64,000 nucleotides of DNA from Pycnococcus provasolii. Lineage: Eukaryota > Chlorophyta > Pseudoscourfieldiophyceae > Pseudoscourfieldiales. A program made the translations under genes and the position numbers. Location of the stretch: positions 186,001 to 250,000 of the forward strand of contig CP150568.1 in NCBI GenBank assembly GCA_049487715.1. The letters run 5' to 3'. The notes beneath the pieces are model-generated. The model saw nothing but the letters and a program-made list of their open reading frames with translations, was not told where the DNA came from and did no database searches. This document shows positions 1 to 9,977 of this stretch, piece by piece (position 1 is the stretch's first letter; each line of letters opens with the position of its first letter).

Positions 1-438
1 GCAAAGCAGATGCCTTCGTTCCTAGAAACTCAGAAAAACTCAGGAAAAAACAACAACACTCCCTCACAAACACACCAGTCAGTCGTAGCCCGTAGGTGGG
101 AGGTGGATTTGGGGATCCGTCTTGGGACGCATAGACTTATTATTTATTCTTTTGGGGATCCGTCTTGGGACGCATACAGTATTATTTTATATTTTTATTA
201 TTCTTTTTGTTGTTTTGGTTGGTTGGAAAACCACCGCGTACGGGTAGGCCGTACGGGTAGGGGAAGAAAATAGTTGTTGAAAACTTAATTAAAAATTAAC
301 ATCCACTTTTTGGTGGACTTTTTGGATGGTGGAGTTTCATGACATCATGTTTTATGCACAGACAGACAGACAGACCGACAGATTCCTCCATGATTGTCCT
401 CCAACTCCAAATCAATCATTCCTGAATAACTGAATTCC
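1..438. other. Intergenic region with short direct repeats
   Basis: No gene is supported here. The stretch holds two 26-nt direct copies (108-133 and 151-176) containing GGGGATCCGTCTTGGGACGC, 43 nt apart, then a tandem 13-nt repeat built on CGTACGGGTAGG (about 237-262) and a CAGA-type microsatellite (about 358-380). It forms the upstream flank of the sulfotransferase gene. A short open frame across 10-273 looks like chance. Confidence 0.6.
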
Positions 439-2187
439 ATGGCGCCGCGAACGCTGGTTAGTAGTAGTATGCGTCCAGTCTCTTCGTCATCGTCATCGTC
501 TTCAGCAGCAACAGTGGTGCCAGTGGTGGTTCGAAGAATGGCGCTGCGCTCAATCATCATGACGACCCGCCGGCGTGTTATCGCGTTACTTCTCATTCTC
601 ACTCCTCCGCTTTTAACGACGGTGCAACTCGCGACTTTGGCTTCCATTTCAAATGGCGGTGGCAGGAGTGATGATGCCTCTGGCACCACCAAGAAGAACA
701 ACGCCAATGGTTCGCGTTCATTGCTGTTGAGTACTACTACGCCGCCGCACAACAAGATCTTAGTCAACAACAACAGTAGTAGTAGACTACATCAGCAACA
801 GCACCAAGCGTCGTGGATGACGACGACGACGGGACAGCAGATCAATATCAACAGCCCCACCACCACCACTACTCCTCCTTCTTCTTCTTCTGCCATGGTC
901 CAGATCGCACTCAAGAATCCTGCGTTGATTCGAAACATGTTTACTACTGCCAACAACAACAACAACACGACGACGCCGATGACGCCGGCGAAATTCCAAC
1001 CTATGTTTCAATATTTAGAAGAAGAAGAAGAAGAAGGCGCGGATCATCGTCATAACCTGCTACTGCCAACTGTCTTCCTCGTTGGATGTGCCAAGTGTGG
1101 CACAACTGCATTCGCAAGCCGACTCGCGAGACATCCGAATATCGCCGTGCCATCCGTCAACAAGGAACCACGATACTTCGCTGGTAGACTCGTCAACGAC
1201 GAGCGCGCAGCCTTGGTGAATTATCTCGCGTGGATGAAGACAACGACACCAACGACAAACGTGCTGCTTGATGCGACACCATTTCTTCTTCTCGATGGAA
1301 TCGAGGTGGCAACCAATAATGTCACGGCCGGAGGAGACGGGCAAGACGACCTCGGACGACCACTGCTGCTCCCATACCTTATGCGTGCACTTCCCAAGGA
1401 TTACGGCACCAAGATGCGTCCCTTGGCAATTCTGCGAAAGCCCGCGGACATGCTTTTCTCGAGATACACATTCTTTTGCATGCTGGAAGAGCTGCGTCTC
1501 ATCGAGCAGCAGCAGGAAGAAAACGGTACGAATGAGGATGAAATGCCAGGAAATGCAAGATTCCATCGGCACGTCGTACGCGAGATTGCTCATCTGCTTC
1601 GGTGTGTGATGGCGGAGTACTGGGATGATGACACACAAGACGAGCGCCTACGTTCCATCCTCATTGACAACGACAACAATCTTGATAACCACCATCACGC
1701 GACGACGACGTGGTTGTTATCTCTCATAAACACATACCGCTGGAAGGTATGGAGCGCCATATTCAGCAACTACCACGTTACACACACCTGCGTGTTTCGC
1801 GACGAACCTTTCGACGTTCGAACACCGCACAGCTTGGCAGTACAAAAAGGCTTATATGTTTCCTACCTCGACGTCTGGAAAGATGCCTTTCCAAACATGC
1901 TCATTCTGAAATCCGACGACTTCCTGCCCTCGTCGGATTTGAGAAAAGCTTCGCTAAGGCAAGCCTTTCTTTACATTTTCGATGGCAAAGAAACAAAAGA
2001 CAATCGGAGTCTTACTGAAGCCGAGTGGGTGCACATACTTAGCGGGCCGGACGCCGAGCCCATGCCTGCTCTTCCATCGCAACTCGTCATGATGCAAGAG
2101 CACATCAGCAAGGGAGGTATGCTGACAGAAACGCGTGACCTGCTCGACGCCTTCTTCTCGACGACGATGCACATGTTAAAACTATGA
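439..2187 (+). CDS. Golgi-type carbohydrate sulfotransferase-like protein
   Basis: This 582-aa protein looks like a type II membrane sulfotransferase, transferring sulfate from PAPS to a glycan or other acceptor in the Golgi. A basic, Ser-rich N-terminus leads to one hydrophobic segment (about residues 47-70), followed by a low-complexity Ser/Thr/Asn stem to about residue 200. The 5'-phosphosulfate-binding motif is VGCAKCGTTA (about 215-224) and the 3'-phosphate-binding motif is RKPADMLFSRY (about 333-343). Both are characteristic of the family. The start is ATG 439, which keeps the membrane anchor. The gene converges on the next one with only 76 nt between them. The acceptor cannot be predicted. 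The long homopolymeric stem is unusual but common in algal proteins. Confidence 0.82.
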   Translation: MAPRTLVSSSMRPVSSSSSSSSAATVVPVVVRRMALRSIIMTTRRRVIALLLILTPPLLTTVQLATLASISNGGGRSDDASGTTKKNNANGSRSLLLSTTTPPHNKILVNNNSSSRLHQQQHQASWMTTTTGQQININSPTTTTTPPSSSSAMVQIALKNPALIRNMFTTANNNNNTTTPMTPAKFQPMFQYLEEEEEEGADHRHNLLLPTVFLVGCAKCGTTAFASRLARHPNIAVPSVNKEPRYFAGRLVNDERAALVNYLAWMKTTTPTTNVLLDATPFLLLDGIEVATNNVTAGGDGQDDLGRPLLLPYLMRALPKDYGTKMRPLAILRKPADMLFSRYTFFCMLEELRLIEQQQEENGTNEDEMPGNARFHRHVVREIAHLLRCVMAEYWDDDTQDERLRSILIDNDNNLDNHHHATTTWLLSLINTYRWKVWSAIFSNYHVTHTCVFRDEPFDVRTPHSLAVQKGLYVSYLDVWKDAFPNMLILKSDDFLPSSDLRKASLRQAFLYIFDGKETKDNRSLTEAEWVHILSGPDAEPMPALPSQLVMMQEHISKGGMLTETRDLLDAFFSTTMHMLKL

Positions 2188-2263
2188 TCATACTGTTTCT
2201 TATTAAACTGGTAAATCAAGAATCAAGTTTATTATCCCGATCCTCACAATGAGTAAGATGGAT

Positions 2264-4036
2264 TTAGCAGCACCCGTCTTCGCCGTATGAATCATCATCA
2301 TACTCAGCTTCCGGCCAAATGCGCATGAGCTCCTGATTGGCTTCGAGCAACGGTGTTCCAGTGAGTAGACGCCTCTCCACAGCGTATGCATCACACCAAG
2401 ATTTGTCATCTTCAAGTTGGCACCATGTCCGCATGTATCTAATCATCGCATCTTCGGCGAGTGCGGGGACGTGCTGCACGACGTGTCCTCCTGTGAGCGC
2501 ACGGCAATCGGCGTCGTAGGACGGCATGGAGATATGGATGTGCCAAACTTCGTCGAGCAGCTTGACACCCGTAATTGGGTCTGCAATCATTGGCGGTGAA
2601 AGCTCCTGAGATGCGTAGTCCTTCACCTTGTGTTTCAATTTTAGAAAGCGTGCGTACTCCTCCACCATCACGTGCGTAGGCGGAAAACTACGAGCGCACA
2701 ACATAGGAATCTCCAGCGTCTTCCCGAAACAGCGCGAGCGTGCGATATCGACACGACGCGTGAGCTCATCCCAGTTCGGCATGGCGCCACTGTGTACCGC
2801 AATCGTCTTGAGCGCCATCTCAGCACCACGCAACTTGTGAACCTCCTTGCTCGTTTCGTCGCTCGTGGACGTGCCCATGAGAAACGTGCGGAATCCCTCA
2901 ACTGGCGACATGTTCTTCCAGCGACGGCGCGCTTCAATTGAGGAAGCTCGCATGCCTGGCACAGCGAGCGGCACTCTAGGCTGCTCACGATGTTCGAACC
3001 CAGGTGAAAAATACCTCGTCGGCGCACCATAATCGTCGCCAGGGTCGTGCGCACCAATGACGACGTACAGGCGGAGCAAGAAGCTATGTCCTTGCTCATC
3101 CATCCCACGCATTACGATTTCGCCACCTCGATTCTTCAAAAGCGTTGTCGCGGCACCCGGATCACTGCGTAAGACTGCTGGCAGGCGTGTCATATGTCCC
3201 GGCTTCATGATCGGCACGCCACCGCCAGCACCGCCAGCATCTCCTCCACCACCAGGCTCCGCTTTCACCACAATAGGATGAGAAGTTTTGCGCACTTCGC
3301 TAGCATCTCCACCGCCAGGTTCCATTTTCACAATTGGATGAGTTTTGCGTAGTGGGATGCGGCCAAAGTCGAACATTTCGTGCTCCTCCTTGAGTACATC
3401 AGTCGTCCGAAGCTCAAGTGCACCACCTTCCGTGACGCTCGCAGACAATGATGCGACGCGCGAGCCGAACTTGATCTCACGCTGTGTTGCATGATGATTC
3501 ATCAACGCGATGACGTTGCTTGTCTCACGAGGACGAGGAGGGGCTTTCTTCTTCAGTTCCTTATGCAGCGCCTCGTTGATAATCTCAAGCGAGGTGATTG
3601 GCTGTATTAGCCAAGACGGAAGATCAACATCGCTGCTGCCGCCTTCTTCTCCTCCTTCTTTGACAGGCGCGATGTCACCATCGTCATTTTGAAGAACGCG
3701 TAACGCGAACGATCCCATGAGATCGTTGGGTACGGATTCGTAGTCGTGCGTGCGTGACACTGCCGTCGGATCCGCCTCCAAGGTCGTGAAGTTGAAGCGC
3801 ATGGTTCGCGACGAGACCGCAATGGTTGGTGCGAGCAACGCAGAGACGAGCGTCTCATCACATTCACCAGGATCTTCTTCAATCTCAGCCTCAATCTCTT
3901 TTTCAGCCTCCTCAAAGGCACCTCCGCCACCCCCTCCGCCACCGCCGTCACCACCACCACCACCTCCTCCTCCGCCACCCGCGGTGCCGGACGAAAACAC
4001 GACAGACCCCATGTACACTGCGGCAGGAGTCGGCAT
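2264..4036 (-). CDS. Gly-rich protein with a C-terminal WHxH domain
   Basis: A 590-aa protein of unknown function. Residues about 20-40 are almost pure glycine, followed by an acidic stretch. The middle (about 40-400) shows no family I recognise, though it contains two similar segments around KTHPIVKMEPGGG and KTSHPIVVKAEPGGG, an internal duplication. The C-terminal 150 residues carry EYARFLKLK, then LLDEVWHIHISMPSYDADC and GGHVVQHVP. This order (a D-x-x-WHxH core, a downstream Tyr/Cys, and a terminal H-x-P) recalls the DUF1399/GRDP-like proteins and related uncharacterised algal proteins, in which the histidines may bind metal. That link is inference from memory. The start is ATG 4036. Confidence 0.6.
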   Translation of the reverse strand: MPTPAAVYMGSVVFSSGTAGGGGGGGGGGDGGGGGGGGGAFEEAEKEIEAEIEEDPGECDETLVSALLAPTIAVSSRTMRFNFTTLEADPTAVSRTHDYESVPNDLMGSFALRVLQNDDGDIAPVKEGGEEGGSSDVDLPSWLIQPITSLEIINEALHKELKKKAPPRPRETSNVIALMNHHATQREIKFGSRVASLSASVTEGGALELRTTDVLKEEHEMFDFGRIPLRKTHPIVKMEPGGGDASEVRKTSHPIVVKAEPGGGGDAGGAGGGVPIMKPGHMTRLPAVLRSDPGAATTLLKNRGGEIVMRGMDEQGHSFLLRLYVVIGAHDPGDDYGAPTRYFSPGFEHREQPRVPLAVPGMRASSIEARRRWKNMSPVEGFRTFLMGTSTSDETSKEVHKLRGAEMALKTIAVHSGAMPNWDELTRRVDIARSRCFGKTLEIPMLCARSFPPTHVMVEEYARFLKLKHKVKDYASQELSPPMIADPITGVKLLDEVWHIHISMPSYDADCRALTGGHVVQHVPALAEDAMIRYMRTWCQLEDDKSWCDAYAVERRLLTGTPLLEANQELMRIWPEAEYDDDSYGEDGCC

Positions 4037-4441
4037 GATTGCACACGAACGATCAAAGAAATGTCCAGAGGTGTAAAGGTAGGAGGTCTACACGAGTGGG
4101 ATGGTCGTCAACGTGAACGTGACGAGCGGAGCAGCGATGAATCAAAAGTGAAAAGTCACATCAAAAAAACAACAGAAACTGCCCCGCCTGCAGGCCCTCA
4201 CCCTCACCCTAACCCTAACCCTAACCCTAAAGATGAACCTCTACGATCAGTCTATATTACCTGGGGCTCGGGAGCGAGCAGGGGTGAAGCAAAGAATTTT
4301 CCTTCGTTTGCTCACGCTGCCGACTGGACCCGCGCCTCACTCTAACAAAAATGTTACGTGATTGACAAAAATAAAAAGAAAGAAAGAAAGAAAGAATATG
4401 AAATAGTGTTGTTACTGCAAGCGGTTTTTCGGCGCGCACAA
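4037..4441. other. Intergenic region with telomere-like array and microsatellite
   Basis: This spacer between two minus-strand genes should contain the promoter of the WHxH gene and the 3' region of the kinesin gene. It carries a short CCCTAA array and an AAAG microsatellite (about 4369-4397). No coding or RNA gene is supported. Confidence 0.6.
4207..4230. repeat. Interstitial telomere-like (CCCTAA)4
   Basis: Four perfect CCCTAA units, preceded by one variant unit (CCCTCA). The unit is the TTAGGG type rather than the TTTAGGG type typical of land plants. It lies between genes, not at a chromosome end. Confidence 0.9.
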
Positions 4442-7405
4442 TCATGCCATCATGCCCTGCTTACGCTTTTCATCCATCACTTCGCTGTGAAACTCCGAGT
4501 GCATCGAGATGTACGCGATCGCCATGTCTGCGTGGCGCTTCACCTGGGTCAAGGAGGTCATGGCGGAGAAGGCGATGATGTAAGGGAGACATCCATTCTG
4601 AACGAGAATCTTCGCAGATTGGGCATCGCACTTGGCGAAGTTGGCAAAGCCGCGAGCCACCTGGCTCTGCACGTCAGGGTGCGGCTCCTCACCCTCCGCA
4701 AAGCCCATCAGGCAATCCAGACCACCCTCGCTAAGGATGCGAGGCTGCACGGCAGGGTTGCCGCACAAGTTTGCGATTCCACCGGCAACCATGCGCTTCG
4801 TCTGAATGTCATCCGTCATCTCGGCCAAATTGATCACGAGCTTCAGGGCGCCGTCACTGACGAGGCGCTCCTGAACACCCTCGTTCATGGCAAGATTGGC
4901 TATCGCTCCTGCGGCAATGCGCCGCGTCGCCTCGTCCGTGGAGCTGTGGATTACCTTGTAAAGTGCAGGAAGCCCGCCTTCGCGCACAATCTCCTCCTGG
5001 TGCCTTTCCTCCGCCGCGAGGTTAGCGACAACCTTGATGGCGTGGAGTCGAACGTCCGGGTCGTCGTAGCTGAGAAGGCCGAAAATGGTCGGAAGGCCAA
5101 CCTGGTCGAACAGCCTCGTCACCGCGTCGTTGCCAGTCTTCGGCGGGGCATTGATCACGAGCGGTGACCTGGGTGCGTGCGGAGACGGCGGCCCCGACGA
5201 ATCACCTTTCCCGCCCTTGTCGCTTTTGTTGCGCTTGAACATCGAGAAGAGGCCACGCTTGCTTTTGGTTTGGCTGCTGCCGTCCGAACCACCACCGCTA
5301 GCCATAGGCGACGTCGACGACGACGTGGGCGATCCGGTGTCACCGCCAGTGTCACCGCCTCTCGGGAATGGACTTGAACCGACGGCGCCTGACTCCTTCA
5401 GCGTCTGCAACTCGCGCTGCGTCTTCGACACCATCCCATTGGAAATGGATAGCTCGCCAGACAGCCGCTGCACCTCCAGGCTGCTCTCGTTCAGCGCCTT
5501 TGCCTTGACATCGAGCTGGCTGCGCAAATTCTCCACCTCCACCTGCAGCGCGGCTGCACCTTCACCCTCTTTCAACTTCATCGAGGCTGCCTTCATCGCA
5601 TCCGCAGTTCGCGCCGCCTCAGCCTTTGCCGAAGAGACGCTCGCCTCAAGGCTCTCGATTCGCTTCCGGAGTCGATCATTTTCCGCCTCCATCTCACCCT
5701 TCTCGCCGGCGATATTACCCGCCTTGGACTTCTGCTCCTGCAGCTGCCTTTCCAGCATGCTCAGCTCAGACTCGAGCTGCGTGTTGCGCGAGGACAGGTC
5801 CGCAGCCGACGCCCTGTAATGCTCAATCTCGTTGTCCTTCTCCGCATTAAGCTTCGCGATCGCGGCGGACGTGCGCTCTCCCGCCTCCTTGAGCTGCGCC
5901 TCCGCAGCCCTCGCCGCAGCCTCGGCGGGCTTAAGGCGAGCCACCGCCTCAGCTTCGGTCTTGTGCGCGCGCTCCACCTCCCCTGCGAGCTCGTCCACCT
6001 GTCTCTGCAGCTGACGAGCAAGCAGCTGGTAGTCCACCTCCTCGCGGAGCTTCAGCGCATTCTCCACCTTGAGCGCGCGCTGGCCAAACAGCAGGCTGCT
6101 GCCAGACTCCGACAGGTGCTTGCGAAGTGGTCCGACGCAGACGATGAGACTCGTCTTGGCGCTTCCGCCAAAGCTGTCGCGCAGCATGCGCGTTAGCTTA
6201 GATTCTCTGTACGGGATGTGCGCGCCGTTTCCACTTTCGGCGAGCGTGTTGATGCACTTGCCGAGCACCGTGAGGCTGAGGTTGATCGCCTTCGCCTCCT
6301 CGAGCAGCTGTCCCTCGGAACCGCTCTTCGTGACGCGCTCTGATCCTGCAAGGTCAACGATGAGCAGCTTCGAGATGCGAGCGGTGGCAGACGCGAGACC
6401 ACCCTTCGCCTCCTTGGGGTAGCGTCGAACCGTGATGGCGAGCACGCTGTGGCTGCGCGACGACGCGGAGTTGAGCTTCTGGTTTGCGACGATGCGGTTC
6501 TCCTCTCCGCGGTGCAGGATGTCGATGAAGTCGTTCATCGTCTTCACCTCGGCGTTCGTCGCGCCGGGGAAGCTGATCTCGTTCGTCTTGGGATCTTCCC
6601 TGACGTCCACCTCGTTGTTGGCGTCGAGCAAGTCCTTGATGGCGCTCATGTAAACCTGCATGTACTGCACGGCGATTTTGAAGTTGGCCGTTTCGTCGTC
6701 CGTCGTGAGGTTGATGATGTCGTCGACAGCGCGCAGCATCACGCCACGGTCCGCCGTGTCGCCCTTTCCGTTCGTGGTCAGGTCTCCGAGGTTGCCCATG
6801 GTGTGCGTTTTTCCGGTTCCCGTCTGCCCGTACGCCATGACGGTACCGTTGAACCCTTCGAGGACACCTTCGACGACGGGTCGAGCCAAGGTTTCGTAGA
6901 CACGCGCTTGCGAGGATGTCTCGGCGAACACGCTGTCGAAGTTGTACGCATCCGCCTCCCACTGCGACTTGCGAAGAACGACTCGGCTCATCTCCGGAAC
7001 CACCTCGACGACGCTGGCTGCGTCTCCGTCCTCGGCTCTCTCCTGCGGCGTCTTGGGACGAAGTCTGATGGCGACGCGCACGCGTCCTGCATCCTTCTCC
7101 CCGCCCGCGTCTCGCGACGTCGTCTTGTGCCTGGTTCTCAGCGCGGACGACGGCCTTAGCGGTGCACCGCTGGGCCCGCCACTTCGTCCACCACCCGCGC
7201 CAGCCCCTGACGGCGCGGCGTCGTCGAACAGGAACGCGCGGTGTTCCGCCTCGCGTCCTGCGCCGCTCGCCTGCGAGCCCTTCGCTCCGCCGCGCGTTCG
7301 CAGCGCGGACGACGGCCTGTCTGGCCGACCCGCTGACGGCGGGCCACCTTCATTGTCGTTGTTGTTACGTCCCGCTCGCCCGAGTTGCTTCGCCCAGCTC
7401 GACAT
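4442..7405 (-). CDS. Armadillo-repeat kinesin (ARK/ungrouped type)
   Basis: A 987-aa microtubule motor. A basic, Gly/Ser-rich head (1-105) precedes an N-terminal kinesin motor domain (about 108-450) with the ATP P-loop GQTGTGKT near residue 192, switch I in NSASSRSHS, switch II LLIVDLAGSERV, and the alpha-5 signature YRESKLTRMLRDSFGG. A long coiled coil (about 460-680) predicts dimerisation. After a Ser/Gly-rich linker, three to four armadillo repeats (about 765-950) follow, for example LLSYDDPDVRLHAIKVVANLA and its neighbours. This motor-coiled coil-ARM order is the hallmark of the plant-lineage ARK kinesins, implicated in microtubule dynamics and organelle or nuclear positioning. Key nucleotide-binding residues are intact. 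Single exon, start at ATG 7405. Confidence 0.93.
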   Translation of the reverse strand: MSSWAKQLGRAGRNNNDNEGGPPSAGRPDRPSSALRTRGGAKGSQASGAGREAEHRAFLFDDAAPSGAGAGGGRSGGPSGAPLRPSSALRTRHKTTSRDAGGEKDAGRVRVAIRLRPKTPQERAEDGDAASVVEVVPEMSRVVLRKSQWEADAYNFDSVFAETSSQARVYETLARPVVEGVLEGFNGTVMAYGQTGTGKTHTMGNLGDLTTNGKGDTADRGVMLRAVDDIINLTTDDETANFKIAVQYMQVYMSAIKDLLDANNEVDVREDPKTNEISFPGATNAEVKTMNDFIDILHRGEENRIVANQKLNSASSRSHSVLAITVRRYPKEAKGGLASATARISKLLIVDLAGSERVTKSGSEGQLLEEAKAINLSLTVLGKCINTLAESGNGAHIPYRESKLTRMLRDSFGGSAKTSLIVCVGPLRKHLSESGSSLLFGQRALKVENALKLREEVDYQLLARQLQRQVDELAGEVERAHKTEAEAVARLKPAEAAARAAEAQLKEAGERTSAAIAKLNAEKDNEIEHYRASAADLSSRNTQLESELSMLERQLQEQKSKAGNIAGEKGEMEAENDRLRKRIESLEASVSSAKAEAARTADAMKAASMKLKEGEGAAALQVEVENLRSQLDVKAKALNESSLEVQRLSGELSISNGMVSKTQRELQTLKESGAVGSSPFPRGGDTGGDTGSPTSSSTSPMASGGGSDGSSQTKSKRGLFSMFKRNKSDKGGKGDSSGPPSPHAPRSPLVINAPPKTGNDAVTRLFDQVGLPTIFGLLSYDDPDVRLHAIKVVANLAAEERHQEEIVREGGLPALYKVIHSSTDEATRRIAAGAIANLAMNEGVQERLVSDGALKLVINLAEMTDDIQTKRMVAGGIANLCGNPAVQPRILSEGGLDCLMGFAEGEEPHPDVQSQVARGFANFAKCDAQSAKILVQNGCLPYIIAFSAMTSLTQVKRHADMAIAYISMHSEFHSEVMDEKRKQGMMA

Positions 7406-9026
7406 GGATGTTGAGATCGTTAACGCCCCAAAAGAAGCCTGTACGTCCGGACCTAAGACAAGACTACTGGTACTGGTACTGGTAGCTACGTATGATCAAA
7501 ATGCTGCGATCAACAGACTTAAGAGACTTAAGATAAGAGGCTTGCTTGCTTATGTACTTAGACTACTTACAGTACGCTGAGGCTCAAGACACTCACGGAC
7601 TGGTCACCAAGAAACGTTTACCCTTTAAAGGTAGTGTAGAGTGTACCGGTCTTCTTCTTATTCTCGAGAGCCTACCTATCCCAACAAGATGGCTTAAGCA
7701 AGATGACTCCGGAGCTCGAAATACAATGGAATGGAGAACCACTCCACTCCGGAGAGAACGGGCGGGAGGGTTCCCACCCACCGTAGGAGAGCTTTGAGAC
7801 CTCCGCCTACGATAAAGGTAGTCGTGCTTTGCCTTAAGCTTAAGCGGTTGCTGGAACAGTGAACACAGACTCGTACGAGGAGCGGCTTCTGCTTCCTTTC
7901 CTTTCCTTCCTTCAAGAAGTTCAGTTCTCTCCTTCTGAGCAGAGCTCTCGAGTGGTTCTTGAAGGCGCGGCGGAGCACTCGGAGCAGACTAGTCTATGCA
8001 GCAACGAACGTGTTGGTGGTTATGGTGTTGACGTGCATCTCTCGCCCATGTGCGAATCATGTTTTCGCCAATTCGTGGTTTGTCTGCTTTGCGCGTGTAA
8101 ACAAAATTTAATCTGCGCGTGTTTTTCCTCGTTTTTTTTCTTTTTTTTTCATTTTGTTTTTTCAAGTTCGGACTGAAGTGTGTGTGCTGTGCTGTGCTAA
8201 TTGTGTTTGCGCTACAGGTGTTGCTGTGTGGCGAGCGCGGCATTGATTCGCGACTTTCGCGTCTCTGACCACGCACGTCTCCATGAACGTCATAATTGCA
8301 AGCAAACGCGACGAGCAAATCCATTTTTTTCCAAAATCTCATTTAAAAAACCTTGGATAATTCACTAAGGTTACCAAGGGGTGTTGCTTGCACCTAGACT
8401 ACCATAGGGCTCGAGAATTTGGTTCGAAAACACAACGCGCAACGCAGTGGAATCGACTGGGCTAGGTGGGTCACTCGAACTCGAACCAGATGGGACCATC
8501 TGAGAGAATCTGAGCATTCTGAGCCGTCAATCACGCGGCAATCCGAGAACTGACACTCTCACGAGCCAAATCCAAGCAACACCTCGACGGCAAGATATCT
8601 GATATTCATGATGCAAACAACACGACTTCAAGACGGTGGCAGGTGTGTCGAGATGCGACTTGTTGGATGGTTAAGAAAGGTGGTCAAGACAAAGAGACGG
8701 GGGTCACAAGCCTGGCCGCTGACGACCCGAAGCAGACGACTTAACCTTTATAGTGTGAACCGGTGTATCACATTTGGGTATAGGTTGCAAGAGACGATAT
8801 CATGGTGAGGCACGACTTTCGTGCGGAATTCGAAAGGTGCGTGCGGGAAATAGAATATTAAGTACTACTATTTTTGATATGAAAGCGTCGTATTACAAAC
8901 AAAACAATGATGACAAAAGAAAATTTGAAAAAACCCAAACCCAAACCCAAAAGAAAATCCCACGTAAATTGCTAAGAAAAATCATCCATGATCAGATTTC
9001 ACCCACGAGCATGACAACAAACGCAC
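7406..9026. other. 1.6-kb intergenic region without supported genes
   Basis: No convincing gene on either strand. It includes GGTACT/CTTAAG-rich low-complexity sequence (7460-7570), a T-tract (about 8125-8160) and scattered short frames with biased composition. It holds the kinesin promoter side (near 7406) and the VIPP1 3' flank. Confidence 0.55.
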
Positions 9027-9977
9027 TTACGACTCGCGCGTCTTCTTGCGAAGCGCCTCCAGCTCGTCGTCAATGGCATCCTTCACCGGTCGGCCTTCAG
9101 GCAAAGATCCCTTGGGTCCACCCACCTCGCCCTTCAACTTCGCGAGCTCGAGGTCGACGTCGCTCGCCCCCTCGAGCGCCGCAAACTTCTGCGCGACGGC
9201 ATCGCCAGACGTGAGCTGGCCCACCGCTTCTGCGCGCGCCTCCGTCTCGAGCACCTTCTCTTCCATGCGCTCGAACGCCGCCAGAGCGTTGGAGCCGTCG
9301 ATCGTGTTGTTGAGCAGGCCCTGCGTCTTCTCCGCTGTCTTCGCCGCCTGCACGCGCGCCTTGAGCGTGTCCTTTTTTGCCTTCGCTTCGGTCACCTTCT
9401 GCTCGAGCGTTCGCGTGTTGCTGAGAAGCTTCTCGACAGCCTCCGACTGCTGCACCACCTGGTTCTCGAGCGCGTCCGCCTGCTCCTTGAAGTTCTTGTG
9501 CCGCGTGAGCGCCTCCTTGGCGAGTTCGTCGTCGCCCTTGGAGACGGCGAGCTGCGCGCGCTTGTACCAGTCGTCACTTTGCGTCCTGGCGGCGGTGTAC
9601 TTCGCCTCCATCTGCTTCTTGGAGGCCATGACTTGCGCGGTGGCTTGTCGCATCTTCACGAGGTCCTCCTGCATTTCGATGACTGTCTGCTCGAGCATTT
9701 TCTCGGGGTCTTCGGCGCTGTTGAGGAGCGAGTTGGTGTAACTTTTGACGATACGCGTCACACGTCCGAAGATATTCATGGATGACGCCAACGCACCACC
9801 CCGAGAACTCCCTCGAGATGATGATGATGAAGAGTGATGGAGAGCGACCCGAAAAGACACAGGTGCACGAGCCCGAGAAGACACAACAAGCTGCTGTCTT
9901 CTGTTCGGGAGTGACCGATGACTGCAAGCATGGTGAGAGCTCCTGGGAGCACTTCGCGGAAGATGACTGCGACTCAT
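9027..9977 (-). CDS. VIPP1: VIPP1/IM30 (PspA/ESCRT-III family), plastid-targeted
   Basis: A 316-aa membrane-remodelling protein of the PspA/IM30 family, needed for thylakoid biogenesis and inner-envelope/thylakoid maintenance. Residues 1-66 are Ser/Arg-rich with almost no acidic residues, as in a chloroplast transit peptide. The conserved core starts at Met67 (MNIFGRVTRIVKSYTNSLL), followed by long amphipathic coiled-coil helices including EDPEKMLEQTVIEMQEDLVKM. The extra C-terminal helix (DDELEALRKKTRES), which separates VIPP1 from bacterial PspA, is present. ATG 9977 is chosen because it adds the transit peptide; ATG 9779 would give only the core. The gene is divergent from NDUFA12, with 468 nt between the starts. 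Confidence 0.92.
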   Translation of the reverse strand: MSRSHLPRSAPRSSHHACSHRSLPNRRQQLVVSSRARAPVSFRVALHHSSSSSSRGSSRGGALASSMNIFGRVTRIVKSYTNSLLNSAEDPEKMLEQTVIEMQEDLVKMRQATAQVMASKKQMEAKYTAARTQSDDWYKRAQLAVSKGDDELAKEALTRHKNFKEQADALENQVVQQSEAVEKLLSNTRTLEQKVTEAKAKKDTLKARVQAAKTAEKTQGLLNNTIDGSNALAAFERMEEKVLETEARAEAVGQLTSGDAVAQKFAALEGASDVDLELAKLKGEVGGPKGSLPEGRPVKDAIDDELEALRKKTRES

